Shown here: one piece after another, positions 1 to 5,592 of the stretch | Layout: every line of letters begins with the position of its first letter | How positions within the stretch are numbered: position 1 is the stretch's first letter | Source: an uncultured Nocardioides sp. | GTDB lineage: Bacteria > Actinomycetota > Actinomycetes > Propionibacteriales > Nocardioidaceae | Assembly (NCBI RefSeq): GCF_946885725.1 | Contig: NZ_CAMPGZ010000178.1 | Coordinates: 1 to 8,628, forward strand | Length of the DNA stretch: 8,628 bases | Direction: 5' to 3' | Notes under the pieces: model-generated | The model's input: only the letters and a program-made list of their open reading frames with translations | The model's database searches: none | Told to the model about the DNA's origin: nothing | Position numbers and translations under genes: made by a program

Positions 1-725
1 CCACCACGACGATCAACCTCGGCGCCGCACTCGCGGAGTACGGCCGCAAGGTGCTCCTCGTCGACTTCGACCCGCAGGGCTCGCTGTCGGTCGGCCTCGG
101 GCTCAACCCGCACGACATGGAGCTGTCGATCTACAACCTCCTGATGGAGCGCGACGTCGCGATCGACGACGTCATCGTCAAGACGAACGTTCCGGGCATG
201 GACCTGCTGCCGAGCAACATCGACCTCTCGGCCGCCGAGGTGCAGCTCGTTCATGAGGTCGCCCGCGAGCAGACCCTCCAGCGGGTGCTGCAGCCGGCGA
301 TCGCCGAGTACGACGTGATCCTGATCGACTGCCAGCCGTCGCTGGGTCTGCTCACCGTCAACGCGCTCACCGCGTCCGACGGCGTGATCGTGCCGTTGGA
401 GTGCGAGTACTTCGCCCTGCGCGGCGTCGCCCTGCTCAAGACCACGATCGACAAGGTCACCGAGCGGCTGAACCCCAAGCTCAAGATCGACGGCGTTCTC
501 GGCACGATGTACGACGGGCGCACCCTCCACGGCCGCGAGGTCATGGAGCGCCTGGTGCAGGCCTGGGGCGACACGGTGTTCCACACGGTCATCCGGCGCA
601 CGGTGAAGTTCTCCGACTCGACGGTGGCCGGAGAGCCGATCACCACCTATGCGTCGAGCTCCGCCGGGGCGGACTCCTACCGGATGCTGGCCAAGGAGGT
701 GCTGTCCCGGTGCCTCGACGGGTGA
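1..725 (+). CDS. parA: ParA/Soj-family chromosome-partitioning ATPase, 5'-truncated by the window edge
   Basis: The reading frame is open from base 3 (240 residues visible) to TGA at 723-725. The first visible residues, TTTINLGAAL, are the end of the deviant Walker A motif (KGGVGKTTT in the family), so the P-loop lysines and the true start lie upstream. The A' motif VDFDPQGS is at visible residues 20-27. Walker B, ILIDCQPSLG, has its aspartate at about residue 109. ParA proteins are dimeric P-loop ATPases that bind DNA non-specifically when ATP-bound and move cargo with a DNA-binding partner whose N-terminal peptide stimulates hydrolysis. No parB follows. The next genes are a small putative DNA binder and scpA/scpB, which matches the orphan ParA of actinobacterial scpAB loci (Rv1708-like) rather than the oriC-linked parAB pair. 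It probably acts in chromosome segregation or organisation. Family is certain; the specific cargo is inference. Confidence 0.95.
   Translation, partial: TTTINLGAALAEYGRKVLLVDFDPQGSLSVGLGLNPHDMELSIYNLLMERDVAIDDVIVKTNVPGMDLLPSNIDLSAAEVQLVHEVAREQTLQRVLQPAIAEYDVILIDCQPSLGLLTVNALTASDGVIVPLECEYFALRGVALLKTTIDKVTERLNPKLKIDGVLGTMYDGRTLHGREVMERLVQAWGDTVFHTVIRRTVKFSDSTVAGEPITTYASSSAGADSYRMLAKEVLSRCLDG
693..700 (+). promoter_or_regulatory. Shine-Dalgarno sequence inside parA that sets the start of the next gene
   Basis: AAGGAGGT lies inside the 3' end of parA, 9 nt before the GTG at 710. The other candidate start, the GTG at 722 that overlaps the parA stop as GTGA, is 21 nt away, too far for normal pairing. 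This favours the 710 start. Confidence 0.7.
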
Positions 726-1084
726 CCCTGCCGACCGCCGACGACCTCTTCCGTCCCACCGTCGTCCCCGACCCCGTCGAGGACGGGACCCCGACCGACG
801 ACCAGTCGGCCGCCCGCGACAGCGAGCGCGCCGCGCCGGAGCCGAGACCCAAGGGGACCGCCTCGGGTCGGGTCAAGCACGACGAGAAGATGACCGTCTA
901 CGTCACCTCCGACGAGCTGCTCGAGATCGAGCACGCCCGGCTGACGCTGCGCCGTGCCCACGGCCTCGGCGTGGACCGTGGCCGCCTCGTCCGTGCCGCG
1001 GTCGCGATCGCGCTCGCCGACCTGGAGGCCAACGGCGAGGACAGCGTGCTCGTGCAGCGGCTGTCCGACCGCGCCGCGGGCTGA
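710..1084 (+). CDS. Small conserved protein, putative ribbon-helix-helix DNA-binding partner of ParA
   Basis: This encodes 124 aa, starting at GTG 710 (overlapping parA by 16 nt, strong SD at 693-700) and ending at TGA 1082-1084. Residues 1-58 are rich in Pro, Asp, Arg and Ala and look disordered, apart from a short hydrophobic patch LPTADDLF near the start. Residues 59-106 look folded: a short alternating segment KMTVYVTS, then helix DELLEIEHARLTLRR, a turn HGLGVDRG, and helix RLVRAAVAIALADLEA. A short strand followed by two helices with a GxxVDRGRLVR turn is the pattern of ribbon-helix-helix dimers (CopG/Arc/ParG types). Genes of this kind sit between parA and scpA in related actinobacteria. 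I infer a DNA-binding partner or regulator for the adjacent ParA, like the RHH protein ParG of plasmid ParF systems. The fold is judged by eye only; no function is known to me. Confidence 0.8.
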   Translation: MPRRVTLPTADDLFRPTVVPDPVEDGTPTDDQSAARDSERAAPEPRPKGTASGRVKHDEKMTVYVTSDELLEIEHARLTLRRAHGLGVDRGRLVRAAVAIALADLEANGEDSVLVQRLSDRAAG

Positions 1085-1089
1085 CCCCG

Positions 1090-2100
1090 GTGGGAGTGCT
1101 GACCACCGAGACGGTGGACCATGGGGGAGTGGAGCAGGAGCAGGTCGCCCCGGACGCGGGTGCCCAGGACGCGGGCACGCCCGCGCCCGTCGCCGCGCCA
1201 GTCGCCGTGGCCGGGGTCGAGTCCGGCGACAGCGCGGCCGCGGGGGCGTTCGCCGTACGCCTGGACAACTTCGAGGGCCCGTTCGACCTGCTGCTGAGCC
1301 TGATCGCCAAGCACAAGCTCGACATCACCGAGGTCGCGCTGTCGAAGGTCACCGACGAGTTCATCGCGCACATCAAGGGCGCGTCCGAGCAGGGCTGGGA
1401 CCTGGAGCAGACCTCGTCGTTCCTGCTCGTCGCCTCGACGCTGCTCGACCTCAAGGCCGCGCGGCTGCTGCCGCAGGGCGACGTCGAGGACGAGGAGGAC
1501 CTCGCGCTGCTCGAGGCGCGCGACCTGCTGTTCGCGCGGCTGCTCCAGTACAAGGCCTTCAAGCAGGTCGCCGGCGTCCTCGAGAGCCGTCTGGCGGAGG
1601 AGGCCAAACGGCACCCGCGTGCGGTGGGCCTCGAGGAGCGCTACGCGACGCTGCTGCCCGAGGTGCTGATCGGGCTCGGGCTCGACGAGTTCGCGGCGCT
1701 CGCCGCCAAGGCGATGGAGCCGAAGCCGGTGCTCGAGCTGTCGCTCGGCCACATCCACGCTCCGACCGTGTCTGTCAAGGAGCAGGCCGCGGTGGTCGTC
1801 GACCGGCTTCGCCGGAATGGCACCATGACGTTCCGGGCGATCGCGAGCGACGCCCCCGACACGCTCACCCGGGTGGCTCGGTTCCTGTCGCTGCTGGAGC
1901 TGTTCCGCGAGGGCGCCGTGGCGTTCGACCAGATGACGCCGCTCGGCGAGCTGACCATCCGGTGGACCGGCGCCGAGGAGGGCGAGGTCGAGATCACCGA
2001 CGAGTTCGACGGGGCGCCGCCCGAGCCGGAACAGGCCGACGAGCCGGACGAGGCCGAGCAGCAGGAGCAGCCCGACGACGTGAACGAGGACGAGGAATGA
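1090..2100 (+). CDS. scpA: Segregation and condensation protein A, kleisin subunit of the SMC complex
   Basis: ScpA is the kleisin that bridges the SMC head domains and carries an ScpB dimer; the complex loads on and compacts the chromosome. The diagnostic block VRLDNFEGPFDLLLSLIAKH begins near residue 56 and runs into DITEVALSKVTDEF. The helical region with SSFLLVASTLLDLKAARLLP follows. A C-terminal winged helix spans about residues 227-291 (VSVKEQAAVVVDRLRR to LTIRW). A Glu/Asp/Pro/Gln-rich acidic tail ends the protein. The start is uncertain. GTG 1090, 5 nt after the previous stop, gives 336 aa; GTG 1096, 1114 and 1129 are also in frame, and none has a convincing SD. The choice affects only an Ala/Val/Pro-rich leader of 40-55 residues that is extra to the usual ~250-aa family length. 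The TGA overlaps the scpB ATG, so translation is probably coupled. Confidence 0.95.
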   Translation: MGVLTTETVDHGGVEQEQVAPDAGAQDAGTPAPVAAPVAVAGVESGDSAAAGAFAVRLDNFEGPFDLLLSLIAKHKLDITEVALSKVTDEFIAHIKGASEQGWDLEQTSSFLLVASTLLDLKAARLLPQGDVEDEEDLALLEARDLLFARLLQYKAFKQVAGVLESRLAEEAKRHPRAVGLEERYATLLPEVLIGLGLDEFAALAAKAMEPKPVLELSLGHIHAPTVSVKEQAAVVVDRLRRNGTMTFRAIASDAPDTLTRVARFLSLLELFREGAVAFDQMTPLGELTIRWTGAEEGEVEITDEFDGAPPEPEQADEPDEAEQQEQPDDVNEDEE

Positions 2101-2717
2101 CCGACGAGCAGCAGGCCGAACAGACGCAGCAGCCCGACGAGACCCCCGAGACCCTCGACGTCCCCGTGGCCGAGCTGCGCCCCGCGCTCGAGGCCGTGCT
2201 GATGGTCGCCGACCAGCCGCTGGACCACGTCACGCTGGCCAGCGCCGTCGGCTACCCGCCCGAGGAGGTCCGCACCGCGCTCGCCGAGCTGTCGGCGGAG
2301 TACGCCGAGCAGGGCCGTGGCTTCGACCTGCGCAACGTGGCCGGGGGCTGGCGGTTCTACACCCGCGAGGAGTACGCCGCGGTCGTGGAGCGCTTCGTGC
2401 TCGACGGCCAGCAGGCCCGACTGACCCAGGCCGCGCTGGAGACCCTGGCCGTCGTCGCCTACAAGCAGCCGGTCAGCCGCGCCCGCGTCTCGGCGATCCG
2501 CGGCGTGAACGTCGACGGCGTGATGCGCACGCTCGTCGCCCGCGGCCTGGTCGAGGAGGCCGGCCAGGACAGCGAGACCACCGCGACGCTGTACCGCACC
2601 ACGTCGTACTTCCTCGAGCGCATCGGGATCACCTCCCTCGAGGAGCTCCCCGAGCTGGCGCCCTACCTGCCCGAGATGGCCGACATCGACGAGCTGGCCG
2701 CCTCGGAGTCGGCCTGA
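2097..2717 (+). CDS. scpB: Segregation and condensation protein B
   Basis: This encodes 206 aa from ATG 2097, which overlaps the scpA stop as ATGA. GAGGA at 2086-2090 lies 6 nt upstream as the ribosome binding site. ScpB dimers bind the middle of ScpA and complete the bacterial SMC-ScpAB condensin. The first winged-helix domain covers about residues 24-100 (LRPALEAVLMVADQPL to the aromatic WRFYTREEY). The second contains the hallmark LTQAALETLAVVAYKQPVSR at about 109-128, then IRGVNVDGVMRTLVARGLVEE and the family signature LYRTTSYFLERIGI at about 165-178. The first 22 residues are Gln/Glu/Asp-rich and probably disordered; they resemble the acidic tail of ScpA encoded just upstream. Family assignment is secure from sequence; the role is known from homologues. 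Confidence 0.97.
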   Translation: MTDEQQAEQTQQPDETPETLDVPVAELRPALEAVLMVADQPLDHVTLASAVGYPPEEVRTALAELSAEYAEQGRGFDLRNVAGGWRFYTREEYAAVVERFVLDGQQARLTQAALETLAVVAYKQPVSRARVSAIRGVNVDGVMRTLVARGLVEEAGQDSETTATLYRTTSYFLERIGITSLEELPELAPYLPEMADIDELAASESA

Positions 2718-2719
2718 CC

Positions 2720-3472
2720 GTGTCGCGCGAGGTCGAGACCGACGCCGACGGTCTGATCCGGCTGCAGAAGCTGCTCGCGCAGTCCGGTGTGGCCAGTCGG
2801 CGCAAGTGTGAAGAGCTGATGCTCGACGGCCAGGTGGAGGTCGACGGCGAGATCGTCACGCGGCTGGGCACCAAGGTCGACCCGCGCACCGCCGTGATCC
2901 GCGTCGCCGGCAAGCGGCTGCCGCCGGTGAGCCCGCACGTCTACCTCGTGCTGAACAAACCGCGCGGCGTCGTCTCCACGATGAGCGACCCCGAGGGCCG
3001 GCGCACGCTGGGCGACCTCGTGGCGGACCGGCCGGAGCGGCTGTTCCACGTCGGCCGGCTCGACACCGCCACCGAGGGGCTGATCCTGCTCACCAACGAC
3101 GGTGACTTCGCCCAGCGCGTCGCGCACCCGTCGTACGAGCTCGACAAGACGTACGTCGCCGAGGTCGACGGCCGCGTCGGCAAGGCCACCATCCGGCGGC
3201 TGCTCGACGGGGTGACCCTGGAGGACGGACCGGTCGAGGTGTCCGCGGCCAAGCTGGTGCAGGCGCACGACCGGCGCTCGATCGTCGAGCTGACCATCCA
3301 CGAGGGCCGCAACCGGATCGTCCGCCGCCTGCTCGACGAGGTCGGCCACCCGGTCCACCGGCTCACGCGTACGGCGATCGGGCCGGTGGTGCTGCGCGGG
3401 CTGCGTCCGGGGGAGGTGCGCGAGCTGACCAACGACGAGCTCGGCACGTTCCTGGACGCCGCCCGGCTCTGA
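2720..3472 (+). CDS. rluB: RsuA/RluB-family pseudouridine synthase (23S rRNA type)
   Basis: This encodes 250 aa from GTG 2720, 2 nt after the scpB stop; CGGAG at 2704-2708 could serve as the ribosome binding site. Pseudouridine synthases isomerise a specific uridine in rRNA. The N-terminal S4 RNA-binding domain spans about residues 13-66 (IRLQKLLAQSGVASRRKCEE to VDGEIV). The catalytic domain has VLNKPRGVVST at about 77-87 and the signature VGRLDTATEGLILLTNDG, whose Asp115 is the catalytic aspartate. GRNRIVRRLLDEVGHPVHRLTR near the C-terminus is the conserved RsuA-family block. The family includes RsuA (16S), RluB, RluE and RluF (23S). Actinobacterial copies next to scpB are annotated RluB-like, but the exact target uridine cannot be read from the sequence. 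It probably ends the parA-scpAB transcript. Confidence 0.95.
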   Translation: MSREVETDADGLIRLQKLLAQSGVASRRKCEELMLDGQVEVDGEIVTRLGTKVDPRTAVIRVAGKRLPPVSPHVYLVLNKPRGVVSTMSDPEGRRTLGDLVADRPERLFHVGRLDTATEGLILLTNDGDFAQRVAHPSYELDKTYVAEVDGRVGKATIRRLLDGVTLEDGPVEVSAAKLVQAHDRRSIVELTIHEGRNRIVRRLLDEVGHPVHRLTRTAIGPVVLRGLRPGEVRELTNDELGTFLDAARL

Positions 3473-3486
3473 CGGCCCGCGGTCAG
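3469..3486. terminator. Small dyad covering both convergent stop codons, possible weak terminator
   Basis: CTGAC at 3469-3473 and GTCAG at 3482-3486 form a 5-bp inverted repeat around an 8-nt GC-rich loop. The TGA of rluB (3470-3472) lies in the left arm and the TGA of the opposite-strand gene (3483-3485) in the right arm. There is no T-tract on either side. The stem is short for a terminator and could be chance, but it is the only dyad in the 10-nt gap between the two genes. Confidence 0.25.
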
Positions 3487-3941
3487 CCCTCGCCGTCGAG
3501 AGTCGCCGACACCTCGTCGTCGAGCTCGTCGACCTCCGCGCGCTGCAGGCTCGCCTCCCCGTGCTCCTCGTCCCGGGAGGCCCCGCGGGGCTCGTGAGCC
3601 ACGCCCGCTCCGTCCAGGACGTCCCCGCGGTCGGCCGCGGCCTCGGCGGCGAGGGCCTGGCCGACCACGTCGACCGGTGGCTCCTCCGGCGCGTGCGGCT
3701 CCGGCCGGACGACGGTCGGGCCGGGCGGCACGACGGCCGCGTCCCCGACGGCTCCCGGGGCCTCGGGCGTCCGCAGCGCGTGTGCCGTCCCGCGCACCAC
3801 GGTCCCGGCGAGCCCGGCAGCGGCGCCTGCCGCGTGGACGGCCTCTCGGGCCACGACTCCGGTGAGGCCCACCGCCGTACCGGCGAGTCCGACGACCCGC
3901 TTGGTCACTTCGACGGGTTTGGTCAGTTCGAATGCGTTCAT
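3483..3941 (-). CDS. Hypothetical protein with Gly/Ala-rich helical N-terminus and acidic tail
   Basis: This is 152 aa on the minus strand. The start is ATG 3941-3939, preceded by a near-perfect AAGGAGGG Shine-Dalgarno; an upstream ATG at 3989 has no such site. After MNAFELTKPVEVTKR, residues 16-57 form a long Gly/Ala/Val helix-like stretch with small residues spaced like a glycine zipper (G18, G21, G25, G28). It contains two related units, GLAGTAVGLTGVVAREAVHA and GLAGTVVRGTAHAL. It is too weakly hydrophobic and too interrupted by charge for a clear membrane helix, and there is no signal peptide. Residues 58-152 are rich in Pro, Ala, Glu and Asp and probably mostly disordered. I recognise no family. 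The stop is 10 nt from the rluB stop, so the genes converge and this one needs its own promoter. Coding status rests on the RBS, length and coherent composition. Confidence 0.7.
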   Translation of the reverse strand: MNAFELTKPVEVTKRVVGLAGTAVGLTGVVAREAVHAAGAAAGLAGTVVRGTAHALRTPEAPGAVGDAAVVPPGPTVVRPEPHAPEEPPVDVVGQALAAEAAADRGDVLDGAGVAHEPRGASRDEEHGEASLQRAEVDELDDEVSATLDGEG

Positions 3942-3946
3942 GTCAG

Positions 3947-3954
3947 CCCTCCTT
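3947..3954 (-). promoter_or_regulatory. Strong Shine-Dalgarno for the opposite-strand hypothetical gene
   Basis: Read on the minus strand, AAGGAGGG ends about 5 nt before the ATG at 3941. It is among the best matches to the anti-SD in the window and decides the start of the 152-aa gene. Confidence 0.75.
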
Positions 3955-3968
3955 GTCCAGCCCGGGCG

Positions 3969-3994
3969 GTGCCCCTGATCGCTCTCCACAAACC
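3969..3994 (-). promoter_or_regulatory. Possible sigma-B-like promoter for the opposite-strand hypothetical gene
   Basis: On the minus strand GGTTT (3994-3990) is followed, 15 nt on, by GGGCAC (3974-3969). Actinobacterial sigma-B/sigma-F-type promoters have a GTTT-like -35, a spacer of about 14-16 nt and a GGGTAC/T-like -10, so the -10 has one mismatch (C for T). The implied start near 3962 would leave a leader of about 20 nt that just contains the SD. Geometry is good, but the motif is short and the region GC-rich. Confidence 0.3.
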
Positions 3995-4079
3995 GGGAGC
4001 CCGAGTGCGCGGCGTCACACGGTCGCCGGGTGCAGGGGCGCTGCCGCGGACACCGCCTCAGCGACCTGCGCGGTCTCGT

Positions 4080-4091
4080 TAGGGTTTCCCC
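4080..4091 (+). promoter_or_regulatory. Candidate -10 element for a leaderless aroH transcript
   Basis: TAGGGT at 4080-4085 fits the actinobacterial TANNNT -10 pattern. It ends 6 nt before the GTG start at 4092, so transcription would begin at or next to the start codon, as is common in actinobacteria. No good -35 is visible 16-19 nt upstream, which is usual for such promoters. The alternative is that the same AGGG acts as a weak SD with a 7-nt spacer. Confidence 0.45.
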
Positions 4092-4481
4092 GTGTCAGTG
4101 CGAGCAGTGCGAGGAGCGACCCAGCTCGACGACGACGTGCGCGAGCACATGCTGGAGCGCGTCGCCGAGATGGTCCTGGGCGTGATGGAGGCCAACGGCC
4201 TGACCGTGGACGACTTCATCAGCGTGATCTTCACCGCGACGTCCGACCTGGTGTCGGAGTTTCCCGCGTACGCCGCCCGCAGGCTCGGCTTCGGCGAGGT
4301 CCCGCTGATCTGCACCCGCGAGCTCGAGATCGAAGGCTCGATGCCGCGCGTGGTCCGGATGCTCGCGCACGTCGAGACCGACCTGCCGCGCTCCGACATC
4401 ACGCACGTCTACCTGCACGGCGCCGCCTCGCTCCGCCGCGACCTGACTCGGGTCCGCGAGGTGCCGGATGAGCAGCAGTAG
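4092..4481 (+). CDS. aroH: Chorismate mutase, AroH class (trimeric, Bacillus subtilis type)
   Basis: This encodes 129 aa from GTG 4092. AroH-class enzymes convert chorismate to prephenate, the entry to phenylalanine and tyrosine, in the cytoplasm. The sequence aligns by eye along its whole length with B. subtilis AroH (about 127 aa), starting from the N-terminal VRAVRGAT. Active-site equivalents are present: Arg7, Phe57, Arg63, Cys74, Glu77, Arg89 (B. subtilis Arg90), Tyr107 (Tyr108, in THVYL) and Arg115. Nothing essential seems to be missing. This is the compact AroH fold, not the helical AroQ class, and it is not fused to another enzyme. Its 3' end overlaps tyrA by 14 nt, so the next enzyme, which uses its product, is probably co-translated. 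It looks like the first gene of the aroH-tyrA-cmk-plsC-der transcript. Confidence 0.96.
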   Translation: MSVRAVRGATQLDDDVREHMLERVAEMVLGVMEANGLTVDDFISVIFTATSDLVSEFPAYAARRLGFGEVPLICTRELEIEGSMPRVVRMLAHVETDLPRSDITHVYLHGAASLRRDLTRVREVPDEQQ

Positions 4482-5550
4482 CAACCCGTTCGGGGGCACC
4501 GTCCTCGTCGTCGGCGCCGGCCTGCTCGGCACGTCGATCGGGCTGGCGCTGCGCCGACGCGGCGTCGACGTGTCGTTGGCCGACCTGAGCCCCGAGAACG
4601 TCCGGATCGCCACCGGGCTGGGTGCCGCCAACGTCGGCCCCGACAGTGACGAGCCGGTGCTGGTCGTCGTCGCGGTCCCGCCGGACGCGGTCGCGGACGT
4701 CGTCACCGAGGCGCTGCGCGACACCGCCGCGGTCGTCACCGACGTCGGCAGCGTCAAGGCGGCGCCGTACGCCGCGGTGGCGGAGAACGTCACCACCGAC
4801 CAGCTCCGTCGGTACGTCGGCAGCCACCCGATGGCCGGCAGCGAACGTTCCGGGCCTCTCGCCGCGAGCCCCAGCCTTTTCGACGGGCGGCCGTGGGCGG
4901 TCACGCCCCACGCCACCGCCGACCCGGACGCGGTACGCCTCGTCACCGCGCTCGCCGACACCTGCGGCGCCACCCCGGTGACGTTCAGCCCCGAGGAGCA
5001 CGACGAGGCGGTCGCCCGCACCAGCCACCTGCCGCACCTGCTCGCCGCGCTCGTAGCCGGCCGCCTCACCGACGCGCCGCGCGAGCACCTCGCGCTGTCC
5101 GGCCAAGGGGTCCGCGACGTCACCCGCATCGCCGCGGGCGACCCGGCGCTGTGGCAGCAGATCGTCGCCGGCAACACGGCCGCCCTGAGCGCGCTGCTCC
5201 GGGAGGTCCGGGCCGACGTCGACACGCTGCTCGGCGCTCTCGAACGCGGAGACCGCGCCGCGGTGACGGCGCTGCTGGACCGCGGCGTCGCTGGCACCAC
5301 GGTGATCCCGGCCAAGCACGGCGGGCCGCCCGTCCCCGAGTCGAGCGTGTTCGTCATCGTGCCCGACCACCCCGGCGAGCTCGCCCGGCTGCTCGCGGAC
5401 GCCGGCGAGGTCGGCGTCAACATCGAGGACCTGCGCATCGACCACGACCCGGGCCGGCCCGTTGGCCTGGTCGAGCTGTACGTCGCCGAGGAGAGCGTCG
5501 ACCACCTGCTGGCGTCGCTGGAGGAACGGGGCTGGACCGCCCACCGGTAG
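4468..5550 (+). CDS. tyrA: Prephenate dehydrogenase with C-terminal ACT domain
   Basis: This encodes 360 aa from ATG 4468, with GAGGT (4458-4462) 5 nt upstream. TyrA oxidatively decarboxylates prephenate to 4-hydroxyphenylpyruvate, the precursor of tyrosine. The N-terminal Rossmann domain has VVGAGLLGTSIG (GxGxxG at residues 16-21), and Asp39 after the second strand suggests NAD preference. Prephenate-binding motifs follow: TDVGSVK with Ser95, GSHPMAGSE with the likely catalytic His120, and TSHLPH at 185-190. The helical dimerisation domain contains GQGVRDVTRIAAGDPALW with Arg220. Residues about 292-360 (SVFVIVPDHPGELARLLADA and on) form an ACT domain, the usual site of amino-acid feedback, probably by tyrosine. 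It makes a two-enzyme chorismate-to-hydroxyphenylpyruvate pair with aroH. The stop TAG (5548-5550) is part of a TAGAGT sequence that resembles a -10 element, but no -35 supports a promoter there. Confidence 0.96.
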   Translation: MSSSSNPFGGTVLVVGAGLLGTSIGLALRRRGVDVSLADLSPENVRIATGLGAANVGPDSDEPVLVVVAVPPDAVADVVTEALRDTAAVVTDVGSVKAAPYAAVAENVTTDQLRRYVGSHPMAGSERSGPLAASPSLFDGRPWAVTPHATADPDAVRLVTALADTCGATPVTFSPEEHDEAVARTSHLPHLLAALVAGRLTDAPREHLALSGQGVRDVTRIAAGDPALWQQIVAGNTAALSALLREVRADVDTLLGALERGDRAAVTALLDRGVAGTTVIPAKHGGPPVPESSVFVIVPDHPGELARLLADAGEVGVNIEDLRIDHDPGRPVGLVELYVAEESVDHLLASLEERGWTAHR

Positions 5551-5576
5551 AGTGCGGCCGTCCTGCAACCAGCCCT

Positions 5577-5583
5577 GGAGGAG
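5577..5583 (+). promoter_or_regulatory. Shine-Dalgarno for cmk
   Basis: GGAGGAG lies 9 nt before the GTG at 5593 in the 42-nt tyrA-cmk gap. It supports the GTG rather than the in-frame ATG at 5641, which would leave only two residues before the P-loop region. Confidence 0.7.
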
Positions 5584-5592
5584 CGCATACCC

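Noticed and set aside
722..724. GTG overlapping the parA stop as the start of the small gene
   Set aside because: The GTGA overlap is attractive, but the only strong SD is 21 nt away; GTG 710 has the proper 9-nt spacing.
1121..1123. ATG as the start of scpA
   Set aside because: It is in a different reading frame from the ScpA core; only GTG codons are in frame here.
3561..4082. Plus-strand ORF of 173 codons opposite the hypothetical gene
   Set aside because: No SD, Arg/Gly-rich shadow composition. The minus frame has the strong SD and a coherent protein, although neither has a recognised family.
5548..5553. TAGAGT as a -10 element for a cmk promoter
   Set aside because: It matches TANNNT, but no -35-like sequence is found 16-19 nt upstream and the TAG is already needed as the tyrA stop. 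Possible but unsupported.
5569..5578. CCAGCCCTGG dyad at the cmk SD
   Set aside because: Only 4 bp with a 2-nt loop, which cannot form a stable hairpin.
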